In this document: positions 11,001 to 23,120 of the stretch, piece by piece | Layout of the letters: each line of letters opens with the position of its first letter | Position numbering within the stretch: the stretch's first letter is position 1 | Source: Dromaius novaehollandiae | Lineage: Eukaryota > Chordata > Aves > Casuariiformes > Dromaiidae | Direction: 5' to 3' | DNA: 64,000 nt | Assembly: GCF_036370855.1 (NCBI RefSeq) | Contig: NC_088106.1 | Location: 31,138,501-31,202,500 of the forward strand | Program-made: the position numbers and the translations under genes | The notes under the pieces: model-generated | Database searches by the model: none | Told to the model about the DNA's origin: nothing | What the model saw: the letters and a program-made list of their open reading frames with translations, nothing else

Positions 11001-14000
11001 TGTAGGGTGGGTGAGGTGCTGTTCTTTCTGTGCTTTGCATCTAGACATGAAAGCCTGTTGAGGAAGCTTTTGCTCATGACTAGATGTCACAATGAGAGCC
11101 AGATAGTCTGCTGCATTAAAAATACACTTCACCTATCTCAGCTGTGCATCTCGTGTGTTATTTCTTCTGAAGAGCATTTGTTTCCTTTTTCTGCCCAATT
11201 ACTAGCTGTTGTAACCTCACCACTAATTATCATGGAGCACAAGTTTATGATGTATTTGCTTCTGCTGCAGGAGAAGCAGAGACACCAGTGGACATGGAGA
11301 CAATTAGCCTGGACCCGGAAGCTGAGGTGAGACAGATATTTGCTCATAAGGGCTTAACACAACATGAAACAAAGGTAGGCAAAGGAAAGCATGAAACCCT
11401 GTTAAAAGATACAATTCTTCTGAAGGTACTGGCTATCCTTATTCTCACCAGAATTGGTTCAGAGCTTTTAGACAAGAAATAAAGGTGTTTTATTCTTAAC
11501 CAGGACCTGAAACCTTTCGTTAGTCATTTTGAACTTTAGAATAAGCATGGAGGCACTGAAAATGGGGGCGTGCTGCAAGCATCAGTGATGTGATACAAGC
11601 TTTTGTGAGAATATCTTTAATGAGCTGGTTGCTGCTGAAAGACCCGTGATTCATAACGGGCACAGCCAGTCACAGGCCTTGTACCCTGGCATAGGCAGCT
11701 GCCTGAACCTGTCAGCTGGTGGGTTGCTGAGCTTGGGTGGTGAGGTGCATTATTTCTCTTTTTTTGACTGGCTTGCAACACCAGAATATCTGGGGCTGGA
11801 CAGTACAGATGTGCATCAGTTGATGCAGAGTTATGCTCACAAAACTGTCAGTGCTCCCTGTTCATCTGAGGCCTGGAGCTGGAAATAGCAGTTTGTCCCA
11901 GTTAAGCCCTGGCAAAGCAGGTTTGAGAATTTTACGCAGTACCTTATTCCTTCCGGACAGCAGAATTTGTCTTTCTAAGTAAATTCAGAATTTATCCCAA
12001 AAGATTTCTTTTGTTGAAACAAAACTCATACTCATGATAGAACCTCATGCTGTGGCCCTTTCACAGATAGGGTGTTTGCAGTTGAGAAGCTAAGGCCATG
12101 AGCTTCACCTGTGATGATAAAATCATCTGCCAAACCAAATCTTTACGAGCCCTTTGAAGGGCGGCTTTAATGAACTACGTGGTTTGTAAGACTATAATTT
12201 TCCTTAGAACAAGGTACCAGGCTGGTCTTTGAAGACTGTTCTGGAACAGCTGCTGAATGCCTCTGACCTCCATTTCTTTTTCAGGATGTTGACTTGAATC
12301 ATTTCCGAATTGGGAAGATAGAAGGATTTGAGGTGCTCAAGAAAGTGAAGGTAAGTTCTAAGGAATAAAGAATGTCTCTTGGAGCTGGAGAGTTTGCTAA
12401 ACTGACCTACAAGAAAATCAGTACAGGGACTCCTTTTGACTGAGATCCTAATGAGGTCACTTTGCATTTGACTGAAGAAGGTAGCGTTTACCCGTTTGTC
12501 AAGTAGTAGTCAAAATCCTGGGATTTTGGAAGGTGGCGTTGGAAGAAGAGATGAGGCGAGGCATCAGGGCTCATCTGAAGAGATGCATTCTGTATTTGCA
12601 CAACCGGCTTAACATAGAATAATTTGGATTGGAAAGGACCTCTGGAGGTCTTTAGTCAACCCCTGTTCAAAGCAGATCTGATTAGACCATGTCGCTGAGG
12701 GCCTCATCCAGTCAAGCTTTATTTCCGAAAAGGGAGACTCCACAATTTCTCTGGGCTCCTGTTACAGTGTTCGACCAACTTCATGTAAGAATTTTTCCTT
12801 TGATAGAGTAGGAATAAAACAAGAAAGGATTCTGTAAAAACAAACAAACAGAAAACCCCGACAACAACTTCATGGATAAACCAGAAAGCTTATTGTCTGT
12901 ATTCCAGAGGGCAGTGCGTGCTGTCATTCATATCCATTTTCCTGTTTGTTTTTAAACTTTTCCCAAACTATTAGACTCTGTGTCTACGTCAGAATTTGGT
13001 TAAGCGCATTGAGAACCTGGAGCAATTGCAGACCTTGCGGGAGCTGGATCTCTATGATAATCAGATTCGGAAGATCGAGAACTTGGAGGCTCTAGCAGAA
13101 CTTGAGTGAGTCGAGGGTAATCATTCGACTTGGGCTGAGGGTTGTTTGTCACTGACTGAGTACTCATGTTGTACTTACTCCTGTCTTTATCACCCAGGCC
13201 TTTTTTCTGAGATTCATTTAAGTGCTCTGTGAAGGATAATGTCTGTTGTCTATGGGGATTTGACTCATATGATAAACTAGTTGCATTATCCTGGAGCTCA
13301 TCAGGGACAGCCAGCCAGCCAAAAATGAAATGTGTGCTGTGTAGGGCAGCTGGAATGATAGGGGGCTGCAGGGACTTTCTACCCTGGTGTGGATGAGCAG
13401 CCATCCCTTGTTACACAGAGCTCTTGCTGTGAATAGTAGGTTTTTATTCCTGCAGGAAATGACAAGGGATTTCAGATACAATTAGTTTTTGTTTGTTTGG
13501 AAGTACTGTTCTGACTCAGCGAAGAAAAATGTCTACGGAGTAGTGCTTTTCCCAGTTACAAGCACTTGTCTGAGGTCACTCTGGAGAAACAAAATTGTTT
13601 TCACTGAGAATGAGGGAGGACTGACCTGCTTCCCGCAGTTGTAACTGCTTCGTGGTTGTGGGAGGCCTTGACCCTGTCCTGTTACAGGCAGATCTTCTGA
13701 ATACACATTTTTCCCAAGAATATGGAATAATGAAGGTTGGCTTCCTCCCACAGTGGCAGCTCCATAGCTGGGCACAGTGATGGTTTTCTTTTGCATGTAA
13801 CAGTGGGTTTTTTGTTTGTTTGTTCTCCCCTGACATGCTGTAGAAATATTTTGAAGGCTATATTTGTTGTCATTTGTGGTAAAAGAAATACCACTTTGAC
13901 TAGCTTCAAGGGCTAGAAAAGTGCTCGATCTCTGCAGATAGTGAGGTTCCCCACCAATTTACAAGCACCTTTCCCAAAATCATCTGTTCCTCCTGGACTG

Positions 14001-15624
14001 AAAAGACCTTTATTTTGTTCCTTGTCAGGATTCTGGACATCTCATTTAATGTTCTGCGACAAATTGAAGGACTAGATCGGCTTACTCAGCTTAAAAAACT
14101 CTTCCTTGTCAACAACAAAATCAGCAAAATTGAGAATTTAAGTAACTTACAGCAGTTACAGATGTTGGAGTTGGGATCCAATCGAATCCGGGTAGGTTCA
14201 TTGTACAAGACGTTAGCTGAAGAGTTTTGTGGTCTTTGGCTTGGGATTAGCCCTTTCTGAAAGTGCACTGCATTGACTTTTATTTGCAGTTTGGCTCTTC
14301 TGATTGTTATAGTCATTTAATGTGTAATTACTTATTGCTGTGCATGCTGAATCCTCCAGTTACGTATGTGTCTAGTGCCTGGCTACTGAATTACTATTTA
14401 TGAATTTCTCTTTAATGACCTCATGCAACTCCTGTGTGTTGCCTTTTGCAGATGAGTTTCTTCCTGATAGAGAGCCAAACCTTGTTTTTTCTTACTTTCC
14501 TACAGGCTGGCACTCTGCCTGCTTCTATTTTATAAAGCCTGTTAAATTCAAATTTAATTCTAGTTTGAGATTTGTATGTATAATTGATAACTTGCTAGTT
14601 CACTCAGTCTCAATCAAGAAAATTTTTTTCCTGAGGCTTCACTCTGAAATGTCTCACAAACCTGATGTTGCACTGCTGACTACCTGGTCAGTTTTTTTAC
14701 AATATAATTTGTGACCTTTCCAATATTATTGATTTGAAATCTAGCCCACTCAAAGAAAGCAGTTCTGAGTACTCTCTCTCCTGTCAATAAGGTATGCTTT
14801 TCTGCCTTTTCCCTAATTCATAAGGGAATTGATGAAAACAGACAATGCAAAAGGCTTACAGCATGCAAAGTAAACTATTATTTTTAAGAAACCCTTTCAA
14901 TTATATTCACTTTGAAAATTTTCAGATTGGAATACACTCATTTGTTAGAAGTATTTTTTTGAGGTTGGCATTCTTCAGTTGCAGTCTCATTCTTTGGAAA
15001 ATTGCTTGGTATGCCGAAAGAGCAAACTAGGAAAATATCTGTTTGTCTTCTGTATTGTAAGGCCCATGGAAGCACACTTCACTTCCTAGAAAAGAAGGAA
15101 ACTTCGGCTACTATAGCAGCTTTTCTTCAGCAGCTGTAACAGTCATTTTCTGTATTAAGGCAGAAATGTTTGCTGCTTTTATAGAGTGGCTGGAGTTTAT
15201 CTTGCTCCTAAAGCTGAGTTGGATCCGTTTCTCTTCCAGCTGAAGGAATTATTACTTTGGAAATGAAATGACTTAAGGGAATAAATCTAGAGTGTGAGAA
15301 CGTCAGCCAGATGAGTGATTAGGAACCTTGTAGTTTGCATAGGCTGGGGGAACATGACCTAGGGAGATCAAGAGAGAGATATGCAGTTTCCTTAGGCAGA
15401 AACCCAACAGGCTACTGCTTCTTATGTTTTTGAAAGCTGAGTTAGACAAAACTTGTACTTTATTCCATGTCTAAGAATCACTACCTTGTGGGGGGGAAAA
15501 AAATCCACCTACATTTCTGTGCTGATATTTAGGCAGTTCGTTGCCACCACTGTCAAACAGAAGAATATCTTTGGAGCAGCTTGATTATTTTTACATGTAT
15601 TTTCTCAGTATTGAGCCTGTGTGT

Positions 15625-15655
<31 letters not shown>

Positions 15656-18600
15656 CCTACACACAAACCCCCCCCCCCCCCCAAAAAAATGCAACTCCTG
15701 TTGTTTGGGGGCAGCTAGAACTCTCTGTTTTCCTGTTGGAAGGGTAACCCAGCTACACACTTTTTGCAACTGGGCCTGTCCTTAACTCTGCAGGGTAATA
15801 ACGTATGGACTATCTGCTCAGGCAGTGTTCTCGGCACTGGAGCGCCTGGTAGACTAATCCCCTGTGCATTAGAGTTACTGCAGTAATGTTGTGTTAGTCG
15901 CTTTGCTGTAAAACGCTAATCCTTCAGCATGCTTTTTAGCCTGGAGTCAATCATGACTTACTCAACACTCATAGTTCTGTCTTTATTATGCTAATGCTGG
16001 GGAAGTGGAAATTTATTCCTGAGCTGATGCATTTTCATGCCTATTGTTTTTGCAAAACTGGACTGAGGCAAGCATTTCTTTATTTGCTGTCCTAATTCTT
16101 TTCCTTGCGTCTATCTGTTTCACGCTCTTATTTAAGTGTGGCTTTTTTGTAGCTTTAAGTAGCGTGCTCCCCTCCGCCCCCGGTTAATTCTTCTCAACAT
16201 CCTCAGAACCACAAGCATTTCTTCCCCGCTGCCAGGACTGGAGGAGCTTCCACTGAGAAATAAATCTGTTTTCTTGCAAGGCCAAAACAGGGGTAGTTCC
16301 ACAGGCTAGAAGGAGTGTGAATCCCAGTATGTGCTGATAAACAGCTTAAGCTGAATCTGTTGGCAATTCTGGGATAGATGTTGAAAAGCTGCTTTCTTCT
16401 CCAAAGTGCATCTATAATATGTAGTGTGTGTGTGTTTGTGTCCATCTTCTCTTCTATCCCCTACAAGTGTGTGTACACATGCACACGCCTGTGCAAAGAC
16501 ATTATCTGGACTCCATGGCCTGTCTCATTAACACTGCTACTCTCTGAAACTCTTCGCCAGGCAAGAAGAGTATGGAAAAACTGAACAGTCAAAAGGTACT
16601 TGAGCACAGTTGCACAGTCGTGTGTGTATCTATTGCTGCTTTTCTGTGAGCTGAAGTCCCTATTTAAAATTCTCTTCTCTTCCAGCACTAGTTCTTTGCG
16701 TTTGAGTTAAAGGAGGTTGTCCCCTGCAAAAATCTATGGTGTTTTCTTTCCTTCTGTTTGCAGGAGTCTTTTCTAAGCCCTCCTTCCTCTTTTTCTCTCT
16801 ATATCTTCCTCTCTTCTATTCACATTTTTTGTCCCTTCTGTTGTAAGTGAAGAGTGTGGCTCCTTTGACACCTCAGAGATCCTTATCTCCCGCTGAAGGC
16901 TGAGCTCAGGACTTAGATTGGTCTAGTGTGTATGTTATGCTAGTAGCATGTATATTTAACACGTGTATCATGCTTACCTTCAGATACACCCGTGAGACAG
17001 TTAACTTTGCCACGGCACAGAAACAGATGTGTGGAGAAGCTAAACAGCTTGCCTCTGAGTTATGATCATCAATGGTCAGGACTAAATTTGGGAATTTTAT
17101 TTTCTCCTCCCAGATGCTCCTTCCATTCACTAGTAACAGATTTTCTTGTTTCACAAATGAATATCCCCTGCTCTGGATACACCTGATGTCCCCGAGAATG
17201 TCATGTCCGGCACACTCTGAGCCTCTTCGTTCTCTGCTGTTGCTGCCTGGATAGTGGAGACAACAGCCAGGACAAGGTGACATGACCCCTGATGAAAGTC
17301 AATGAGCAATAGTGCCACAAGCCAGCTGTCACTGCACAAAGCCCTGCACTTGCTCTGCTCGTGAGCCATGAGGGAGGCCATACCTTGTGCATGCTTTGTG
17401 TTGTGGAATTGGCAGGCTTGTATTTTTCAGGAGTGCAATTGCACGGGTCAGGGCCTTAGTGTGCTCTTCGTTGTCATCCTCCGTTTGGAAATGCTTTCTT
17501 TTTCTTCTCGTTGCAGTCCAGATAGTTTGGGTTTCCTCTTCTGATATTCTGACACTTAGAGAGCACGTGTTCTAGATGTATTGAGATCACTGAGTGAAAT
17601 GAGATGAAGGTCCTCTCTCTGCTCCTGATGTGCTTCTTCAGTAATTGCTAGTAATGTGGATTTCTGTGCAAGTATCTATTTTTCAATACGCTCTGAGGAT
17701 GTGAGGTGCACTTAACATCTAAGGCTGCCTGTACAATCCAAGCTGGAGAACATCTTGATTAGATAGTGTAAGTTTTAGAACTATGCAGATCAGGATAGCA
17801 GACTGTCTGCAAGAACCAAGCCATCTTAAGAAGGCTGTCTATGCTTCTACCATCTTAAAACACCTCTCTTAGACTTGGTCATCTGTAGGTTGGATTTCAT
17901 GTCGCAGCAATAACACTGTCTCCTTTGGTCATTTCACAGGCAATTGAAAACATTGACACCTTGACTAATCTTGACAGTCTGTTCCTTGGAAAGAATAAAA
18001 TCACCAAGCTCCAGAACTTGGATGCACTAGCAAACTTGTCTGTGCTCAGTATACAGGTATTGGTTCTACTTTGAACTCTTATATTTTGAAGGGATGTAGG
18101 AACCACCTTGTAATTTAAGATGAAGCTCTTCTGAATCACTAGGTCTTCAGTGTTTGAGTCAAACTCCTTTACCTGAAGAGAGAGTGTGACATTCTCTGTG
18201 CTGTCTTTTCACGTCTTTTGACACTAAATGACATTGATAGGCACTGATAAAATCAGCAAAACAAATGTTTGATTTTATGTGAGAAGGGACAGGAAATGAA
18301 TGTCCGTTCCATTTCCTTCCTGAAATACTGTTTTCCAATATATTACAGTAGCATTAAATGAGTTATGGCAAGGAAGTCCTTATAATGGCAGTGGGCTTAG
18401 TGTTGCTGCCTCCTTCTTGAAGAAGGAAGATGTTTAAACAAGCTGGTGTTAAGTGAGATCTGTCCTTAATGAGCTTAGGGAAAGTTTATCCCCTTTTAAA
18501 GGATGGATAAAAGATTCTCAGATAACTTCTCTCCTTGTGCATCCCTCTCCTCTGTATGACAGCCCGAGTGCATTCTATTATCTCTTACAACTGTTGGTAA

Positions 18601-21600
18601 GAAAGTTATGCTTTCCACATGTTGCAGCATCAGTAAACATTTTATTCTGCATAACACACAGTATTATACATTGCAGAAAGTATTGGGCTCATGCTTATAA
18701 GTGATGCAGGTTCCCTTCTGACCATTCCATTAAAAAGAACTACCAAACAAATGTTATTAATCTGTAGGCCTGTTGTTTCTAAATAGGCCAAATGGAAAAC
18801 TTCCAGGCTGCAGCTTTTGATTGAAAGGTCAGAGTCACATTCTTCCAAACTTGAAGATTTTGGTTTTCCTGGAACTTCCTTGTGAGTTGGTAGTATAGAG
18901 ATCAAACGAACTGAGCATGCTAGGTCAGTTTGGACTGTGCTACCTCCCCTCTCCCAATACCTGCAGCAGGCCATTTCCCCTTCCCAGTTACACTTCAGAG
19001 AAATGCTTTTTCTCAGTAATTCACTTGGGTTTTGATCTGTTTATGGTGGACTTAAACTGCTGTTACAATTTCAGAGCAACCGTCTGACCAAGATTGAGGG
19101 TCTGCAGAGCTTGGTGAATTTGCGTGAGTTGTACCTCAGCCACAATGGCATCGAAGTCATCGAGGGACTGGAGAACAATGTGAGCTTCCCACAGGCTCTC
19201 GCTAAGAGCATGTCTGGATTGTTGCCCTAAAGTGCTCCCTGTGGGAGCTGGGCTTTTCTGGAAGTTTTTGTTCCTCAGCTTCCCTAGTTGCATGTTGGGG
19301 GTAGTGAGCCTCTTGAAAAGACCACAGAGATCCAAGTATTTGCTGTGTTAAAATATCTTGCATATGTAAAGTCCTTCCAGATCTTCTGGAATAGAATAGT
19401 TTTCATGGTTATCTGGGGTGGGCTGGAGGGATGTACAGAGCATGTGGTTAATAAGACAGCCTGGCTGATCTTCAGCAGGGGAAGAGACTGGCAGCAACTG
19501 CTGGCTCTCTGTGCTTCAGTGTTTCAGACAGGAGTCCTGTAGATAACTAGGAGTCTTCCTCAAGAGGATAAGTGGAGCTGTGGGTGAGAGAGGCAAGCCG
19601 TGGCATCTGGCATGCCTTCTTATCAGTGTACTTTTCTAAGATTTCTGACGAGGATTGCTCAAACAGAAGCCTGTAGTGTTTTCATTCTCATTTAACAGTA
19701 GATGGCATTGTAGGAGAGCAGAGAAATCTGTAACTCAGCGGATTGTGGCAAAAAAAGAACATTTTTAACTGTTGAGCTTCCTACTGCAAAGAATTTGTGG
19801 GTTGTTTTTAACTCTGCCACTCAAAATGTCACTTCTGATCTGGATTTTTTTTTTTTTAATGGATTCCTAATGATAACATATTGTTGGGAAAGTTCAAGGT
19901 GTAGGACCATTTGGCTAGCAATTGCCAGCCAGCCAGTAATTAATTTAATTTGTGTTGCATGGCATCTGGGAGGTCAGTAACCCAGCTTAATTAAAAACAG
20001 TTTCCCTGCTATATTTAGTCAGTGAGAACTCTCCTTGTGCTACATATGAACAGCTGGCAATAATGTGTCATTGCTTCTAATAACTTTCAATTCTGGGCCT
20101 GAAAAAAGTGGGACAGAGAAGATGAAAGCTGGTCTAAAGTTCTTGTGTTTGCTTGTCTAGAACAAACTTACAATGCTGGACATTGCATCCAATAGAATCA
20201 AAAAGATTGAAAATATCAGCCACCTAACAGAACTGCAGGAATTCTGGGTAAGTGCAGGCTGGAGCTGGTACCTGAAATGTCTGTACTGTGGCGAAAGACA
20301 CCCCTCTGGTGGGGAACAGTGGGAGGGTGGTTTATTTCTTGGAGTAGAGCGGTCCTTAGGGCTATTGTAAGCTCTTTGTGTTCTGACAACTGACTTTAAG
20401 ATCTTACCAGTCCGCATGAAAAGAGTATGATTGTTTCCCCTGAGAAAAGTTAAGCCTAACAAGATTTTTTGCAGGGCTTTGATTGGTGGTAACAGGCCTA
20501 TCTACACCTAGAATATAGATCCTACTGCCAACCCGTACCTGATAAAGCCTTGCTTGTAATGGTTATAAAACAGCCCTAGTGTGTCCTATTTTTGCAGATC
20601 TCCTCTTTCTTTAAGTCAGCATGACTATGAAATGGGAGAAGCTGATACTGGCTCAGCACTGCACCAGAGCATACTACCTGTTCAAAGCACACTTAGGGCA
20701 GAATTGATGTGTTCATGTAAATACAAAGAAAACAAAGCTATCTTTGGTTTACTTCAGTTCCTAAGTCTGTTTAAGGTTGGTTCTGTTCCCTTGTGGCGTC
20801 CTAAACTTCTAAGCCCTTTGCCATTCACAGTTCTAGTCAGGAAATGTATAGAGACTCCCTTCCTGAAATATCATTACCCTGCTGTATTTGGGAGCTGCTA
20901 ATGTTTGGGGGGAAGATAACAGACCCTCATGAGTTGGCAGATGCTTTAGCTCTTGTAGAGTTCTTATGGCTCAGGGCTGAGAATAAGGGTTGTGCTGCTT
21001 AATGCTTGTCATCTGGACTTTCATTATTCACACTTCTGGGCAAAGGCAGTGATAGAAGAGCTAGAAAGCAGTTGCAAATGAAATCTAGCTAGATCCTGGG
21101 ATGCTGCTTAGCAGACTGCTAGTGGTGGTACCTGACCTACTAATTCCAGAAGGAACTCTTTACATAACAGGAGCTGAGCAGCCTGTTTAACATGACATCT
21201 TCCAGGCAGTAGACTTGAGACAGTACAATGTGGCTGCTGTGGGACTGGTTGTAAATCTTTGCAACTTCCTATAATCTTCCTCTTTGAACTCTGCTGCTGT
21301 TCCACTTGCACAAGAAGGTGTTGTGCAGCTGTTTCCATTTGCTTTGCAGAAGGTAAAGGGAGGATCCTATCTTCATTGGGCTAGTGCTTTGAAAGAGTCC
21401 TTTGCCAAAGCAGAGCATTGGCCAAGATCTGGTAGCTGTGTCCAGCTCCTTTCCCCAGCTGAACTTAGAAAATGCTCTCCTGTTCTTTTTGTTTGTTTTT
21501 TTTCCACTTTAACACTGTTAAAAAGCTTATATTCTTCTTGATTAAAAAGCTAGGCAGAACTTTTTTTGGTATATGCAAGTGTTGCTTCTACTTATTTATG

Positions 21601-22978
21601 TTTTCACTGACTGAACAGGTGAAACCACATAACAAGTTCTTTAACAACTCAAGGAAACAGAATTCCAAATCCTAGATACTGCAGAAATCTTCTAAATTTT
21701 TCCCAGTGTCATCTCAGTGGAGGAATTCAGACATCGGTCAAGTGATTTGCCTGAAGCAACATTGGAATGAGCCATAGCAGAGTGAAGAGCTAGTGGATTT
21801 TCTTCAGAGTATTAGTCCAGGGTCCTAACTGAAAAAATGACTTCTGCTGGAACACTGGCAGTCTCAGTGATGGAGCAGTTTTCTTTCACTAGATAGACTA
21901 GAACTAGATAGAAAGAGGCAGCTTGAGAAAATAGAGCTACTTATCTGCTGCACAACGAACAGGGTGCACAAAGCTTTCCATTTATCATGGGTGCCTGATG
22001 TGAGGAAGAACAGTTGTTGAGGGAGGCCAGAGCCAATGTATTGATTTTTAAGTTGGTATTGTTGTAGTAACTGCCCCTGCATCCAAGAGCAGAGGATGGC
22101 TGAAGTCTCTAGGCTGGACAGCACATGGCTACCTTTCACATTTTGCTTCCTTGCTGGGCAGTCGAACTATTCAGCCCTTTTCATGGCAATTTCTTTGTAG
22201 AGCAAGCAAGGTGGCAACTCCCATGCTGATGTGAGCAGAACCCGAATCAGGAAGCTTGGTGCCTTCTCTGGACTGCAGAAACAGTTTTTGTGGGGAAATG
22301 ATGTAAAGCAGAGGGAGAACAATCACTTTCAGATCAGTTTTGGACCTTTTCTGACATTCCCAAGGACAAGTCATGGAAGTAAAGATAGATGTCACAATGG
22401 AAGAAAATCTTGGCACAAGAGTTTCCAACCCTTAAACGAACAATTTATAGCTTGGGACACTCTATATAGAGACTGTCCCAGCATCTTGCTGGGTCTTTCC
22501 AAGTGTACCTGTCAGACCAGGTACGTTGTCTGTAGAGTGGAATGTTTGACCTGCAGCCCAAGACTGTGCAGAAGCTGGTAAAAGTTAGCAAGGCTTGGAG
22601 TGTGCAACAGAAAAGATTATCTCAGGTTCCAGAGGGAAAAGGATCATGTAATCAGGGACTTCCTACCTGCATTTGAAGATTGTACGGGTTACTGCCACTG
22701 GGTAATACCCTCATGAAAAGCGTTAGTCTGGCTAGGTTCTTGCTGACCAGACTTTGCTGGAAGTATTTGTTTGTGTGAGTGTATGTGTATGTGCTCTGCA
22801 GATGAATGATAATCTCATCGAGAGCTGGAGTGACCTGGATGAGCTGAAAGGAGCCAAGAACTTGGAAACTGTATATCTGGAGCGAAACCCCTTGCAGAAG
22901 GATCCCCAGTACCGACGCAAAATCATGTTGGCCCTCCCATCTGTCCGGCAGATTGATGCCACGTTTGTTCGATTCTGA
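5072..22978 (+). CDS. PPP1R7: PPP1R7 (SDS22), leucine-rich-repeat regulatory subunit of protein phosphatase 1, complete
   Basis: Ten coding exons: 5072-5114, 6011-6133, 11271-11326, 12285-12350, 12975-13105, 14029-14191, 17940-18056, 19075-19179, 20161-20247 and 22802-22978. They total 1068 nt (355 residues plus TGA) with every phase fitting; human PPP1R7 is 360. The N terminus is acidic (ESEESGDEEGKK), followed by about eleven SDS22-type 22-residue leucine-rich repeats (for example LRELDLYDNQIRKIENL) and a C-terminal cap ending ALPSVRQIDATFVRF. Family knowledge: SDS22 binds the PP1 catalytic subunit in nucleus and cytosol, controls its maturation and mitotic activity, and works with inhibitor-3. 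The start ATG has A at -3 and G at +4 and lies in the CpG island. Exons 4 to 9 are whole or near-whole repeat units (66-163 nt). No break or odd residue was seen. Confidence 0.98.
5115..6010 (+). other. PPP1R7: PPP1R7 intron 1
   Basis: Donor GTGAGA, acceptor TCTTACGCAG. The first 280 bases are still CpG island, then composition drops to AT-rich. No further gene or repeat was recognised. Confidence 0.85.
6134..11270 (+). other. PPP1R7: PPP1R7 intron 2 (5.1 kb)
   Basis: The longest intron of the gene, AT-rich, with T-rich tracts near 6361-6382 and 8821-8850. I see no embedded gene, RNA gene or recognisable transposon in it. Short open frames here lack any family signature. Confidence 0.75.
12611..12812 (-). 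mobile_element. CR1-type LINE fragment, 3' end, decayed
   Basis: On the plus strand this runs from ACATAGAATAATTTGGATTGG through AAAGGACCTCTGGAGG, GGGCCTCATCCAGTCAAG and GGAGACTCCACAATTTCTCTGGG to AATTTTTCC. That is the familiar order of the reverse complement of chicken CR1 3' ends, so the element points to the minus strand. It lies in PPP1R7 intron 4. Only about 200 bases of the 3' terminus remain, as is usual for 5'-truncated CR1 copies, and many positions differ from the remembered consensus, so it is old. Subfamily not assigned. Confidence 0.8.
13106..14028 (+). other. PPP1R7: PPP1R7 intron 5
   Basis: 0.9 kb between donor GTGAGT and acceptor CCTTGTCAG. The exon borders split a GAG codon (GA/G). 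Antisense open frames of up to 134 codons exist here, but without recognisable domains or splice context. Confidence 0.75.
14192..17939 (+). other. PPP1R7: PPP1R7 intron 6 (3.7 kb)
   Basis: Donor GTAGGT, acceptor ATTTCACAG. Contains the A27/C15 homopolymer pair at 15629-15682 and a short TG-rich stretch near 16421-16441. No other feature was recognised. Confidence 0.75.
15629..15682. repeat. Poly(A)/poly(C) low-complexity tract
   Basis: Twenty-seven A residues (15629-15655), twelve bases of CTACACACAAA-like sequence, then fifteen C residues (15668-15682). No target-site duplication or retroposed body is evident upstream. I call it simple low-complexity sequence; homopolymer lengths in the assembly may be inexact. 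Confidence 0.85.
18057..19074 (+). other. PPP1R7: PPP1R7 intron 7
   Basis: 1.0 kb, donor GTATTG, acceptor ACAATTTCAG. No feature seen beyond intron. Confidence 0.75.
19180..22801 (+). other. PPP1R7: PPP1R7 introns 8 and 9, around the 87-nt exon at 20161-20247
   Basis: Intron 8 is 1.0 kb and intron 9 is 2.55 kb. A TG-rich pyrimidine/purine stretch (22769-22796) lies directly in front of the last acceptor CTCTGCAG. No gene or recognised repeat. Confidence 0.75.
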
Positions 22979-23120
22979 ACCTCCTGCTGCCCTCCTCTTC
23001 TCCTGCCCTCCTTGGAGAAATGTCCCAGCTGGGTTTTTTATCCACTTACCACTCCCTAGGTCTTCAGTACACTGACGTTCGCAAAACAAATGGTCAATAA
23101 AAAGCACTGAATACGAGATC
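22979..23120 (+). terminator. PPP1R7: PPP1R7 3' UTR and poly(A) signal
   Basis: The stop codon is followed by about 140 bases of 3' UTR. AATAAA lies at 23096-23101, with a GT-rich downstream element (TCTTGTGTAC) within 25 bases. A second, weaker signal ATTAAA lies at 23164-23169. The cleavage position is inferred. Confidence 0.8.

Noticed and set aside
13000-13404. 134-codon minus-strand open frame across PPP1R7 exon 5
   Set aside because: It is the shadow of the real exon plus intron sequence, with no domain signature.
15629-15682. Poly(A) tract considered as the tail of a retroposed gene or SINE
   Set aside because: No body with recognisable sequence precedes it and no flanking duplication was found.
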